NCBI RefSeq assembly: GCF_001435445.1
Contig: NZ_AZDH01000026.1
Span: 2,055 to 66,054 of the forward strand
Reading direction: 5' to 3'
Source: Companilactobacillus kimchii DSM 13961 = JCM 10707
GTDB lineage: Bacteria > Bacillota > Bacilli > Lactobacillales > Lactobacillaceae
DNA: 64,000 nucleotides
The notes beneath the pieces are model-generated. The model did not search any database, was not told where the DNA came from, and saw only the letters and a program-made list of their open reading frames with translations. Numbering within the stretch: the first letter of the stretch is position 1; each line of letters starts with the position of its first letter. This document shows, piece by piece, positions 27,368 to 34,766 of this stretch. A program made the position numbers and the translations under genes.

Positions 27368-28346
27368 AAAATTTTCAATGGCAAAAAAAGCTGAATATTT
27401 AATTTTAATTAGCAAACTTTTAAAGAATGGTTTTTCACTAAGTGATTCAATCAATTGTCTTCGTTTATTGGATGATGAGAAAAATGTATTTGATCTAGTT
27501 TATCGGGATTTGCGACAAGGAAAAATGATTTCACAATCATTGATCCATTTTAATTTACCCACGGTCATTTATAATCAATTGATTATTGCTCAGAATCACG
27601 GAAAGTTGGCTCAAGCCTTGGAACAAACGGGGACCCTTTTACAAAGTCAGTCTAAGCAGAAGAATAAGTTTAAAGAATTATTAGCTTATCCAGCTTTCAT
27701 ATTGATGTTTTTAATAACAATGTTAATAGGGATGAAGCTCTATATTGTTCCTCAGTTGGCTGTTGCAGGTGGTAGTCAGGAAATAGATTTATTTTTGGGA
27801 TTAATTTTACTGGTTCTGTTCTTAATAGCTTTAAGTACCCTTCTTCTGGTAGCATTTCTTAGAAAAAAAGATGAGTATGTTCGGGCTCTGTTTCTTGTGA
27901 AATTACCATTTATAGGAAAAATTTATCAGAGCTTTTTCCATTTTTTGATATTGCAGGGATTAGGAATGCAATTAGCTAACGGGATGAATCTACAAAGTAT
28001 TTGTGAAAATAATAACCACTTTCAGAAGGGTTCTATTCAAGAACATTTAGCGACTAAATTTATTAATAATTTGATTAGTGGGAAAAGCTTATTAACTTTG
28101 GTCGAAAAGGAACCACTATTGCCGAAACAATTACGAATCATCTTACAAGCCGGTGAAAGTGGAACGGCATTAGCACAGGATATTTTGTTGATGTCGGAAT
28201 TAAAATTTGAAGAAACACAACGTAATCTAAAAAAACTGTTAGGACTAGTACAACCAATTCTATTTGCCATTATTGCGGTTGTAATTGTCGTGACTTATTT
28301 AATAGTTTTGTTACCAATTTATGGAATGATGAAAGGAATCTCATAA
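27360..28346 (+). CDS. comGB: Competence pilus inner-membrane protein ComGB
   Basis: The 328-residue GspF-like polytopic protein has helices near residues 108-125, 143-167 and 300-325. It forms the membrane platform for ComGA. It overlaps comGA by 8 bases and shares one base with comGC. The repeated GspF half-domain (around 15-130 and 190-325) is recognisable by QAGESGTALAQDIL-type segments. Confidence 0.92.
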   Translation: MGKKFSMAKKAEYLILISKLLKNGFSLSDSINCLRLLDDEKNVFDLVYRDLRQGKMISQSLIHFNLPTVIYNQLIIAQNHGKLAQALEQTGTLLQSQSKQKNKFKELLAYPAFILMFLITMLIGMKLYIVPQLAVAGGSQEIDLFLGLILLVLFLIALSTLLLVAFLRKKDEYVRALFLVKLPFIGKIYQSFFHFLILQGLGMQLANGMNLQSICENNNHFQKGSIQEHLATKFINNLISGKSLLTLVEKEPLLPKQLRIILQAGESGTALAQDILLMSELKFEETQRNLKKLLGLVQPILFAIIAVVIVVTYLIVLLPIYGMMKGIS

Positions 28347-28675
28347 TGAAAAAAACAAGAAAAGGTTTTACTTTAATTGAAATGGTTATCGTTTTGTTCA
28401 TAATCTCGCTGTTACTTTTGATTATGATTCCAAATTTAACTAAGCAACGTGATAATGCCAATGAGAAATCAAATGAAGCGTTAAGAACTACCGTTGTTAG
28501 TCAGGCTGGATTATATTCAGAGAATCATTCGAATGATGAAATTAGTATAGATACATTAAAAAAAGACAATTATATAAGTCAGAAACAATTTGATAAATTG
28601 AATAAGGCTAATATGACTTTAAAGAAGGATGATAAAACCGGAGAATGGACACTAGTAGGCAAGGATTCACATTAA
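28346..28675 (+). CDS. comGC: Major competence pseudopilin ComGC
   Basis: The 109-residue prepilin has the class III leader KKTRKGFTLIEMVIVLF, cleaved after Gly by the prepilin peptidase, and a hydrophobic helix through about residue 28. The rest is the globular C-domain. Its 3' end overlaps comGD by 31 bases. Confidence 0.94.
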   Translation: MKKTRKGFTLIEMVIVLFIISLLLLIMIPNLTKQRDNANEKSNEALRTTVVSQAGLYSENHSNDEISIDTLKKDNYISQKQFDKLNKANMTLKKDDKTGEWTLVGKDSH

Positions 28676-29097
28676 TTGAGACCGTAATTAGTCTAGCTAT
28701 CGTCTGCAGCTTGCTGGTTGTATCAGTGTGGAACCTCAAAGATTATCAGGCTCGTATTGAAGAAAAGGAATCTTTAGAGTGGTTTAAAAATTCGTTTAAA
28801 AACGAAATGAATTATTCTTATCTCAATCGGAAACCAGCTTATCTAAAAATTCGTGGTGATCATGTTACTTTTGGTCGGCATGCAGTTAATGGAAAAATTA
28901 TCTTAAAGAAGAAGATTTTTCCAAAAAGTTTGAGAAATACTAACGGTCCGATTGATTACTTTATTGGAAAATCTGGTCAATCAGCTCCTAAGACAATTAT
29001 TTTTGAATCTAAATTGACACATCGTAAGTATGAGTATCGAATTCAAATGGGATGGGGTGAAATCATTGAAGAGACACAGCGGATTTATCCTAGTTGA
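28645..29097 (+). CDS. comGD: Minor pseudopilin ComGD
   Basis: The 150-residue protein has the prepilin site RQGFTLIETVISLAIV. It starts within comGC, consistent with translational coupling. The C-terminal domain is strand-rich (YLKIRGDHVTFGRH). Confidence 0.88.
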   Translation: MDTSRQGFTLIETVISLAIVCSLLVVSVWNLKDYQARIEEKESLEWFKNSFKNEMNYSYLNRKPAYLKIRGDHVTFGRHAVNGKIILKKKIFPKSLRNTNGPIDYFIGKSGQSAPKTIIFESKLTHRKYEYRIQMGWGEIIEETQRIYPS

Positions 29098-29344
29098 GGC
29101 ATTAACTTCTCTAACGATCTCCTTGACAATTATTTTTATGCTATCTCTCTGTGTCAGTGAACAATTCAAATTGATCAATCAGTGGGAACAGAGGGTTAAC
29201 GCTCATAAAATAATATTGTTACATTTGGAAAATTCGCATATGCCTAATAAAGTAACAATAAAGAATCGAATTTATTATTATCAAAAGATTGGAAATACAT
29301 ATCAGGTTAGGGTAAATAATTATGTCTATCAAGTTAAGAGCTAG
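29057..29344 (+). CDS. comGE: Minor pseudopilin ComGE
   Basis: Starting at GTG 29057, this is a 95-residue protein with a pilin-like start (KRHSGFILVEALTSLTISL) and a short C-domain. The GFILVEAL motif keeps the Gly and Glu of prepilins. Both ends overlap its neighbours (comGD and comGF). Exact start is uncertain; TTG 29066 is also possible. Confidence 0.78.
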   Translation: MKSLKRHSGFILVEALTSLTISLTIIFMLSLCVSEQFKLINQWEQRVNAHKIILLHLENSHMPNKVTIKNRIYYYQKIGNTYQVRVNNYVYQVKS

Positions 29345-29795
29345 AAGAAGGGGCTTTGTTCTGTATGAATCAATTTTGGCTTTGATGATAACTTTGATGA
29401 CTTTAGGAATTTTACAACAATCATTGTTAATAATGCGTACAGTACAGCACACTACTTTTAAAGATCAGTTACGTTGGCATGTAACTCAGGAAAACATTCA
29501 GAGTGAAATGGATCATGCCTTAAAAATAGATGAAGTGAAAGACAATCATATATCCTACACAAAACCGGAGTGGCTTAATGATAAGCACCCGGCTTTTGTT
29601 TTTAATATCTTTGGCAAAGGGGATAATAAAATGTTACGATATAAGACCGTTGTCAGTGGTGGACATGAGCCTATTTTAGTAAATCAGAAGGAAATTAAGA
29701 TTGAAAAAATCTCAAATTTAGTTATCATAACAACAGTGAATAAAGCCGGTGAAAAATCTGAAATGTACTTAACGTTGAATGAACAGAAAATGTAA
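29322..29795 (+). CDS. comGF: Minor pseudopilin ComGF
   Basis: The 157-residue protein begins with RRRGFVLYESILALMITL, a prepilin-type segment, and carries a larger C-terminal domain typical of ComGF (HVTQENIQSEMDHAL). It overlaps comGE and comGG. Confidence 0.82.
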   Translation: MSIKLRARRRGFVLYESILALMITLMTLGILQQSLLIMRTVQHTTFKDQLRWHVTQENIQSEMDHALKIDEVKDNHISYTKPEWLNDKHPAFVFNIFGKGDNKMLRYKTVVSGGHEPILVNQKEIKIEKISNLVIITTVNKAGEKSEMYLTLNEQKM

Positions 29796-29988
29796 AAGGC
29801 GCGGTGCGGTTTTATTAAATAGTATTTTAATATTATCGGTCGCAATTTTAATTGTAGGATATACTAGTAATTTGATTGGCGAACAAATCTCGGGATACCG
29901 GCGTTTAGATGAGATTTATGAGCAACAAATTAACAAGAAAATTAATAAAAGTAATAAAATAGACTATTGTGAATTGACGAATCCTTGA
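29779..29988 (+). CDS. comGG: Competence protein ComGG-like
   Basis: The 69-residue protein has an N-terminal hydrophobic helix (GAVLLNSILILSVAILIVG) and a charged tail ending KINKSNKIDYCELTNP. It is the last gene of the comG operon, where ComGG is expected, but it is short and poorly conserved. The GAVLL segment follows basic residues, as in prepilins. Confidence 0.65.
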   Translation: MNRKCKRRGAVLLNSILILSVAILIVGYTSNLIGEQISGYRRLDEIYEQQINKKINKSNKIDYCELTNP

Positions 29989-30013
29989 ATAAAATCGTTT
30001 TCAACGTTAAAAT
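29985..30013 (+). promoter_or_regulatory. Promoter of the ytxK-ackA unit with cre-like site
   Basis: TTGAAT (29985-29990), 17 bases, TAAAAT (30008-30013). The spacer contains TAAAATCGTTTTCA (29990-30003). On the minus strand this is TGAAAACGATTTTA, matching 13 of 14 positions of the CcpA cre consensus TGWAANCGNTNWCA. A CcpA site in this position would more likely repress than activate. The promoter is only one base from the comGG stop. Confidence 0.5.
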
Positions 30014-30040
30014 TTTAATTATTAAGCAAAGAGGTTAACC

Positions 30041-31054
30041 ATGTCAGAAAAAGATATGCAAACATATTTTGATAAGATGAATCAAGCTAATTCTTTATTA
30101 AAGGAGTCCTTAAGAGTTAACAACATTGAATCACTTGCCGAAACATTGACAGATATTTCTGATGGCAGTGTTTATGTCGAGAACGGTGTTCCTGACAAAG
30201 ATACTGTCTCTAAATTAGAAAATATCTACGCAGAGATGAAGAAATTAAATCTAACTCCACTGCAACTTAAGCAAGCGATTACAGTGTCAATTATCAAAGC
30301 TCAAAAAGATGATAAGGCTGAAGTTAATAAGTTAATGACTCCTGATGCGATTGGTTTGATAACTAGCTTAATTGCTTATGAGGTACTAAATGTTCAAAAT
30401 AAGAAAGACGTGAACATAGTCGATCCAACTGTTGGAACAGGTAACTTGCTGATTGAAGTTATTGAACAATTGAATATGACTGACAAATTCAATATCAATG
30501 CTGCGGCACTTGATAATGACGATGCGTTAGTTTCTTTAACAAAATCATTTAGTGAAGTAATGAATCTTAATTTAGATGCTTATCATCAAGATAGTGTTGC
30601 GGATTGGGATATTACTGATATTGATTTGGCAGTAGCTGATTTACCAGTTGGCTATTATCCAATTGATGACAATGCCAAGAATTTCAAGACAAAATCAGAC
30701 AAGGGACATTCTTATGCTCACCATTTGTTGATTGAACAAACTATGAATAATTTAAATGACGGTGGAATCGGTATATTCATTGTACCTTCACAGATTTTCC
30801 AAACTGATCAAGCAAAGAAATTATCTGAATGGATGGTTTCAAGTGTTTATCTACAAGCTGTTTTAGATTTGCCAACAAGCTTATTTGCATCAAAAGAAGC
30901 ACAAAAGGCAGTCGTAGTTTTACAAAAACATGGCGGCAATGCTAAGCAAGTGGAAAATGTTTTGATGGGCACAATACCAGATACCAATAACCCTAAGTTG
31001 TTTGAGGGATTTAAGGACCAGTTGCAAGGCTGGGCAAAAAATTTTAAAGGTTAG
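30041..31054 (+). CDS. YtxK-like class I SAM-dependent methyltransferase
   Basis: The 337-residue protein resembles the methylase found between comG and ackA in many Firmicutes. The SAM motif is IVDPTVGTGNLLIEV. The position where an N6 methylase would have NPPY reads DLPVGYY, so the usual catalytic Asn is absent. The substrate is unknown; DNA methylation is doubtful. It begins 41 bases after comGG and is 10 bases from ackA, with which it is likely co-transcribed. Confidence 0.85.
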   Translation: MSEKDMQTYFDKMNQANSLLKESLRVNNIESLAETLTDISDGSVYVENGVPDKDTVSKLENIYAEMKKLNLTPLQLKQAITVSIIKAQKDDKAEVNKLMTPDAIGLITSLIAYEVLNVQNKKDVNIVDPTVGTGNLLIEVIEQLNMTDKFNINAAALDNDDALVSLTKSFSEVMNLNLDAYHQDSVADWDITDIDLAVADLPVGYYPIDDNAKNFKTKSDKGHSYAHHLLIEQTMNNLNDGGIGIFIVPSQIFQTDQAKKLSEWMVSSVYLQAVLDLPTSLFASKEAQKAVVVLQKHGGNAKQVENVLMGTIPDTNNPKLFEGFKDQLQGWAKNFKG

Positions 31055-31064
31055 GTGAGATTAA

Positions 31065-32261
31065 ATGTCTAAAATCATGGCCGTTAATTCTGGTAGCTCT
31101 ACATTAAAATGGAAACTATATACAGTACCTGATGAGAAGGTTATCGCCAAGGGAATGGTAGATCGTTTGGGATTACCAGATTCAGTCTTTGAAGTTGAAT
31201 ATAATGGCAAGAAGATCAGTGAATTGGGAGATATTCCTGATCACACAACAGCTGTTAATATGATGCTTGATAAATTGATTGAATTAAAAATTATCAAGAG
31301 TTATGACGAGATTACTGGAGTGGGTCACCGTGTTGTTGCTGGTGGTAGTATCTTTAAAGACTCAGCTATCGTAACTCCACGTGTGATTCAACAGATCAGA
31401 AATCTTTCTGAATATGCTCCATTACATAATCCTGGTCAAGCAACTGGAATTGAAGCATTTGAAAAGATTTTGCCAAATGTTCCTCAAGTAGCAGTCTTTG
31501 ATACTTCATTCCATCAAACGATGGATCCAGTCAATTACTTGTATAGTATTCCTTATGAGTACTATGAAAAATACGGGGTCCGTAAATTTGGTGCCCATGG
31601 TACAAGCCATCGTTATGTATCACAAGCAGCGGCCAATTATTTACAAAGACCATTAGCCGATCTTAAAATTATTTCTGCTCATCTTGGAAGTGGTGCTTCA
31701 ATTGATGCAATTGAAGACGGTAAATCAGTCGATACATCTATGGGATTCACTCCTTTAGCTGGTATTACTATGAGTACACGTTCTGGGGATGTTGATCCTT
31801 CATTGGTTGCTTATTTAATGCAAAAGATGAAGATTACTGATCCTGATGAAATGGTAAAAATTTTGAATACTAAATCTGGTTTGTTAGGACTTTCAGGCGT
31901 ATCACCAGATATGCGTGATTTGTTAGCAACAAAAGATGAGAATCATCGCTCTGATTTAGCTATCAAGATTTTTGTCAATCGGATTGTTAAGTATATTGGT
32001 TCATATATTGCCTTGTTGGGTGGAGCTGATGTCTTGATCTTTACTGCAGGCGTTGGTGCTGGTAGTGCTGAAATTCGTGAGGACATTGTAAACCACTTTA
32101 ATTATCGTGGTATAAGAATTGATAAAGAAGCTAATGAAAACGGCAAGGGAATTCGTCGTATCAGTACAAAAGATTCAACCACTGATGTTTTGGTTGTACC
32201 AACTGACGAGGAATTGATGATAGTTCGTGATGTAGTTAGATTAATAAAATATAGTGATTAA
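31065..32261 (+). CDS. ackA: Acetate kinase
   Basis: The 398-residue enzyme transfers phosphate between acetyl phosphate and ADP. Motifs are VNSGSSTLKWKLY at the start, VGHRVVAGG, the catalytic Asp/His region (VFDTSFHQTMD, KFGAHGTSHRYV), SAHLGSGASIDAIEDGK and the adenosine segment FTAGVGAGSAEIRE. It completes the acetate branch with pta at 7790. The ytxK-ackA order is common. Confidence 0.96.
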   Translation: MSKIMAVNSGSSTLKWKLYTVPDEKVIAKGMVDRLGLPDSVFEVEYNGKKISELGDIPDHTTAVNMMLDKLIELKIIKSYDEITGVGHRVVAGGSIFKDSAIVTPRVIQQIRNLSEYAPLHNPGQATGIEAFEKILPNVPQVAVFDTSFHQTMDPVNYLYSIPYEYYEKYGVRKFGAHGTSHRYVSQAAANYLQRPLADLKIISAHLGSGASIDAIEDGKSVDTSMGFTPLAGITMSTRSGDVDPSLVAYLMQKMKITDPDEMVKILNTKSGLLGLSGVSPDMRDLLATKDENHRSDLAIKIFVNRIVKYIGSYIALLGGADVLIFTAGVGAGSAEIREDIVNHFNYRGIRIDKEANENGKGIRRISTKDSTTDVLVVPTDEELMIVRDVVRLIKYSD

Positions 32262-32266
32262 AAATC

Positions 32267-32307
32267 AAGGAATCAAAACAAATTTAAATTGTTTTGATTC
32301 CTTTTTT
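32267..32307 (+). terminator. Terminator after ackA
   Basis: AAGGAATCAAAACAA and TTGTTTTGATTCCTT form an uninterrupted stem around TTTAAA, followed by Ts. Confidence 0.88.
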
Positions 32308-32427
32308 AGTGTTAAAAATTAGATTAAAAATGTTGTTAATAATGCAATGTAAGCCTTTACTTTTTTATTTTTACTGTTATATTAAGGGTGTATAGAAAAG
32401 AGCAAATTTGGAATGGAGGTTCATGAT

Positions 32428-34104
32428 ATGACAAGAAAAGCCTACATGATTGGTACAGGTGTTGGTAATTTAGCTGCTGCTATTTATTTGATTCGTGATG
32501 GGGGATTTAATGGCGATCAAATTACAATGATGGGTCTAGAAGACCATGGTGCAAATGATGGTGCTGCAGTTAAGGACTATGAAACAGAGTATGGTAACCA
32601 AGCTTTATCGAACAGCAAAGGATTCCTAGCAAAAGGTGGAAGAATGTTAAACGAAGAAACATTTGAAAATCTTTGGGATGTATTGCGTTCAGTACCTTCA
32701 TTGGATCATCCTGGACAAACAGTTACAGATGATATTTTGAATTTTGATCACGCTCATCCAACACATGATGTTGGACGCTTGATTGATAGCGATGGTCCAC
32801 GTGTAAAACCAAATAAAGACAATTACAGACATATGCAATTTGATAATAAAGATCGTTATCTATTGTCTAAATTGATGTTGATGCCTGAAAAGGATGAGGA
32901 AAAACTAAATAACATTAGTATTGCTGAATGGTTTGCAAGCAGTCCACACTTCTTTACGACAAACTTCTGGTACATGTGGCAAACAACATTTGCTTTCAAA
33001 CGTGCTAGTTCAGCTGTTGAGTTACGTCGTTACATGAATCGTATGATTCTTGAATTCAGTCGTATCAATACACTAGAAGGTGTTACAAGAAGTCCATATA
33101 ATCAATTTGAAAGTATTATTCTACCAATGCGTAAATATTTGGAAGACCGTGGCGTAACCTTTATTAATAACCGTAAGGTTACTGACTTGGAATTCAAAGA
33201 TACACCACTTCAAGATGATATTATCGTTACTGGACTCAAGTATGAAGAAGTCGACAATGACAATAAAGAAGGACACATTGATATTGCTGAAAATGACTTA
33301 GTCTTTGATACCAATGGTTCAATTACTGATAGTTCAGCACTCGGTGATTTCAATACACCATTCAAAGAAAATATGGATTATGCACCTAGTGCAGCACTTT
33401 GGAAGAAAGCTGCTGAGAAGTTCTATTCACTAGGTAATCCTGATAAATTCTTTGGAGATCGTACACAAAGTGAGTGGGTCAGTTTTACAGTTACAACTAA
33501 CAGTCACTTCTTGGTAAATGAAATTTCACGTATTACACAACAAGAGCCAGGAAATGCTTTGAACACATGGATCAACAGTACACCATTGTTGTCAATCGTT
33601 GTTCATCATCAACCACACTTCAAGGCACAAAAGCCTAATGAGTCAACATTCTGGGGTTACTTCATGTATCCAAGAAGAAATGGTGATTATGTACAAAAGC
33701 CTGTAATGGAAATGACAGGTAAGGAAATGCTAGAAGAATTGCTAGGACACTTAGCAGAAGTAGATCCAAGCAAAGACAATATCAAGAACCATACACAAGA
33801 AATTATGGACAGTATTGTCAATGTAATTCCTGTTCACTTACCATATGCAAGTGCAATGTTCAATCAAAGAGCCGTCGGAGATCGTCCAGATGTAGTTCCA
33901 AAGAACAGTAAGAACTTGGCCTTCATCAGTCAATTCTGTGAGCAACCATTTGATATGGTCTTTACAGAGCAATATTCATTCCGTGCAGCACAACGTGCCG
34001 TATACACATTGTTGAATATTCCATTGTCAGAAATGACTCCAATGCATCATTATGAGAAAGATCCAAAGGTAATGGCACGCGCAACTAAGACCATGTTCAG
34101 ATAA
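32428..34104 (+). CDS. ohyA: Oleate hydratase
   Basis: The 558-residue FAD enzyme (formerly myosin cross-reactive antigen) adds water to the cis-9 double bond of unsaturated fatty acids, giving 10-hydroxystearate from oleate. It is a detoxification and membrane-adaptation step. The start KAYMIGTGVGNLAAAIYLI is the FAD-binding fold. The long central region and C-terminus (AFISQFCEQPFDMVFTEQYS) match the family and length. ATG 32428 is chosen because GGAGGT is at 32415-32420; the in-frame ATG at 32413 overlaps that site. It stands alone with its own promoter region. Confidence 0.95.
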   Translation: MTRKAYMIGTGVGNLAAAIYLIRDGGFNGDQITMMGLEDHGANDGAAVKDYETEYGNQALSNSKGFLAKGGRMLNEETFENLWDVLRSVPSLDHPGQTVTDDILNFDHAHPTHDVGRLIDSDGPRVKPNKDNYRHMQFDNKDRYLLSKLMLMPEKDEEKLNNISIAEWFASSPHFFTTNFWYMWQTTFAFKRASSAVELRRYMNRMILEFSRINTLEGVTRSPYNQFESIILPMRKYLEDRGVTFINNRKVTDLEFKDTPLQDDIIVTGLKYEEVDNDNKEGHIDIAENDLVFDTNGSITDSSALGDFNTPFKENMDYAPSAALWKKAAEKFYSLGNPDKFFGDRTQSEWVSFTVTTNSHFLVNEISRITQQEPGNALNTWINSTPLLSIVVHHQPHFKAQKPNESTFWGYFMYPRRNGDYVQKPVMEMTGKEMLEELLGHLAEVDPSKDNIKNHTQEIMDSIVNVIPVHLPYASAMFNQRAVGDRPDVVPKNSKNLAFISQFCEQPFDMVFTEQYSFRAAQRAVYTLLNIPLSEMTPMHHYEKDPKVMARATKTMFR

Positions 34105-34110
34105 TAGAGA

Positions 34111-34227
34111 GGGTGGAGCAAGGACGTATAGCCTCCGAGGATTTGCCTAAGTGCTGGAATCGCACGCGTACTATGCGGGCAATTCTAGTACTGTAGCAAA
34201 CCACAGGAGGTTGCCCTTGCGCAACCC
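34111..34227 (+). ncRNA. Candidate structured RNA downstream of oleate hydratase
   Basis: This 117-base stretch is clearly richer in GC than its surroundings and lacks a credible ORF. A closing stem pairs 34111-34123 with 34215-34227 (11 of 13 positions). Inside, CCTCC (34132-34136) pairs with GGAGG (34206-34210), and TTTGC (34142-34146) with GCAAA (34196-34200). Two hairpins lie within: GTGC/GCAC (34151-34165) and GTACTA/TAGTAC (34168-34191). The nested arrangement suggests a folded RNA. A competing hairpin GGTTGC/GCAACC (34209-34226) could replace the closing stem. No known family was recognised. Confidence 0.45.
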
Positions 34228-34403
34228 GTTTAGGTAGCATACTTGAGAAAAATAATAGAGAAGATTGGTTGTTAGGATTTGAAGTATGGTTATTAGAAAT
34301 TAGAAGGAAAACTATTGAGAATAGAATAGACCAAATCTCTGTAATACAAAATGTATTCAAAAGTTGAAAACCTAAATGGAAAACCCTATCCTAAGGGAGG
34401 TTG

Positions 34404-34502
34404 ATGCCTATAATCAATTTATATTTGAAACAAGCAAAATTTAACATCAAACGACAAAACATCTCATTAAAAAAGATAAAGAGTTTCACAAGCAAGAGCT
34501 GA
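34404..34502 (+). CDS. Possible 32-residue cationic peptide
   Basis: An ATG three bases after AAGGGAGG opens a 32-codon frame ending at the terminator stem (TGA 34500-34502). The peptide (starting MPIINLYLKQ, ending KSFTSKS) contains eight Lys and one Arg region, with no Asp or Glu. The ribosome-site spacing is short and a frame this small in AT-rich DNA can arise by chance, so the call is weak. Confidence 0.25.
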   Translation: MPIINLYLKQAKFNIKRQNISLKKIKSFTSKS

Positions 34503-34524
34503 ATTTCGATTCGGCTCTTTTTTT
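34494..34524 (+). terminator. Terminator between the RNA region and adhE
   Basis: AAGAGCTGAAT, loop TTCG, ATTCGGCTCTT and a T7 run. Since ohyA ends 390 bases upstream, it implies a long 3' tail or an independent transcript. Positions 34228-34403 hold no gene; AATAC/GTATT at about 34341-34355 is a small hairpin. Confidence 0.82.
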
Positions 34525-34564
34525 GTGAACTGAGAAGCGACCTAGAACAAGCGTTTTGATGAGA

Positions 34565-34712
34565 TTGTGAAGAAATATTCACAATTGAAATAAGATGTGA
34601 AATAATTTTTTGGGAGCTATTTGAAACACAGGTGTTGATATATCAACGTGAAAACGTTTACTTGAACTTTTTAAATGAAATAACTTGAACATTGATTGTA
34701 CAGTGATAAGAT
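34565..34712 (+). promoter_or_regulatory. adhE control region: Rex-like, cre and promoter elements
   Basis: TTGTGAAGAAATATTCACAA (34565-34584) is an inverted repeat of TTGTGAA like the NADH-sensing Rex operator, though the gap between arms is two bases longer than usual. TGAAAACGTTTACT (34649-34662) matches 13 of 14 positions of the CcpA cre. GTTGATATATCAAC (34634-34647) is a perfect 14-base palindrome just before it. A candidate promoter is TTGAAC (34685-34690), 16 bases, TAAGAT (34707-34712). Control by redox state and carbon catabolite signals is likely. Confidence 0.55.
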
Positions 34713-34766
34713 AAAACGTGAATTAGTTAACAAATATATTGATTTTTAAATCTTGGAGGTAATCAG

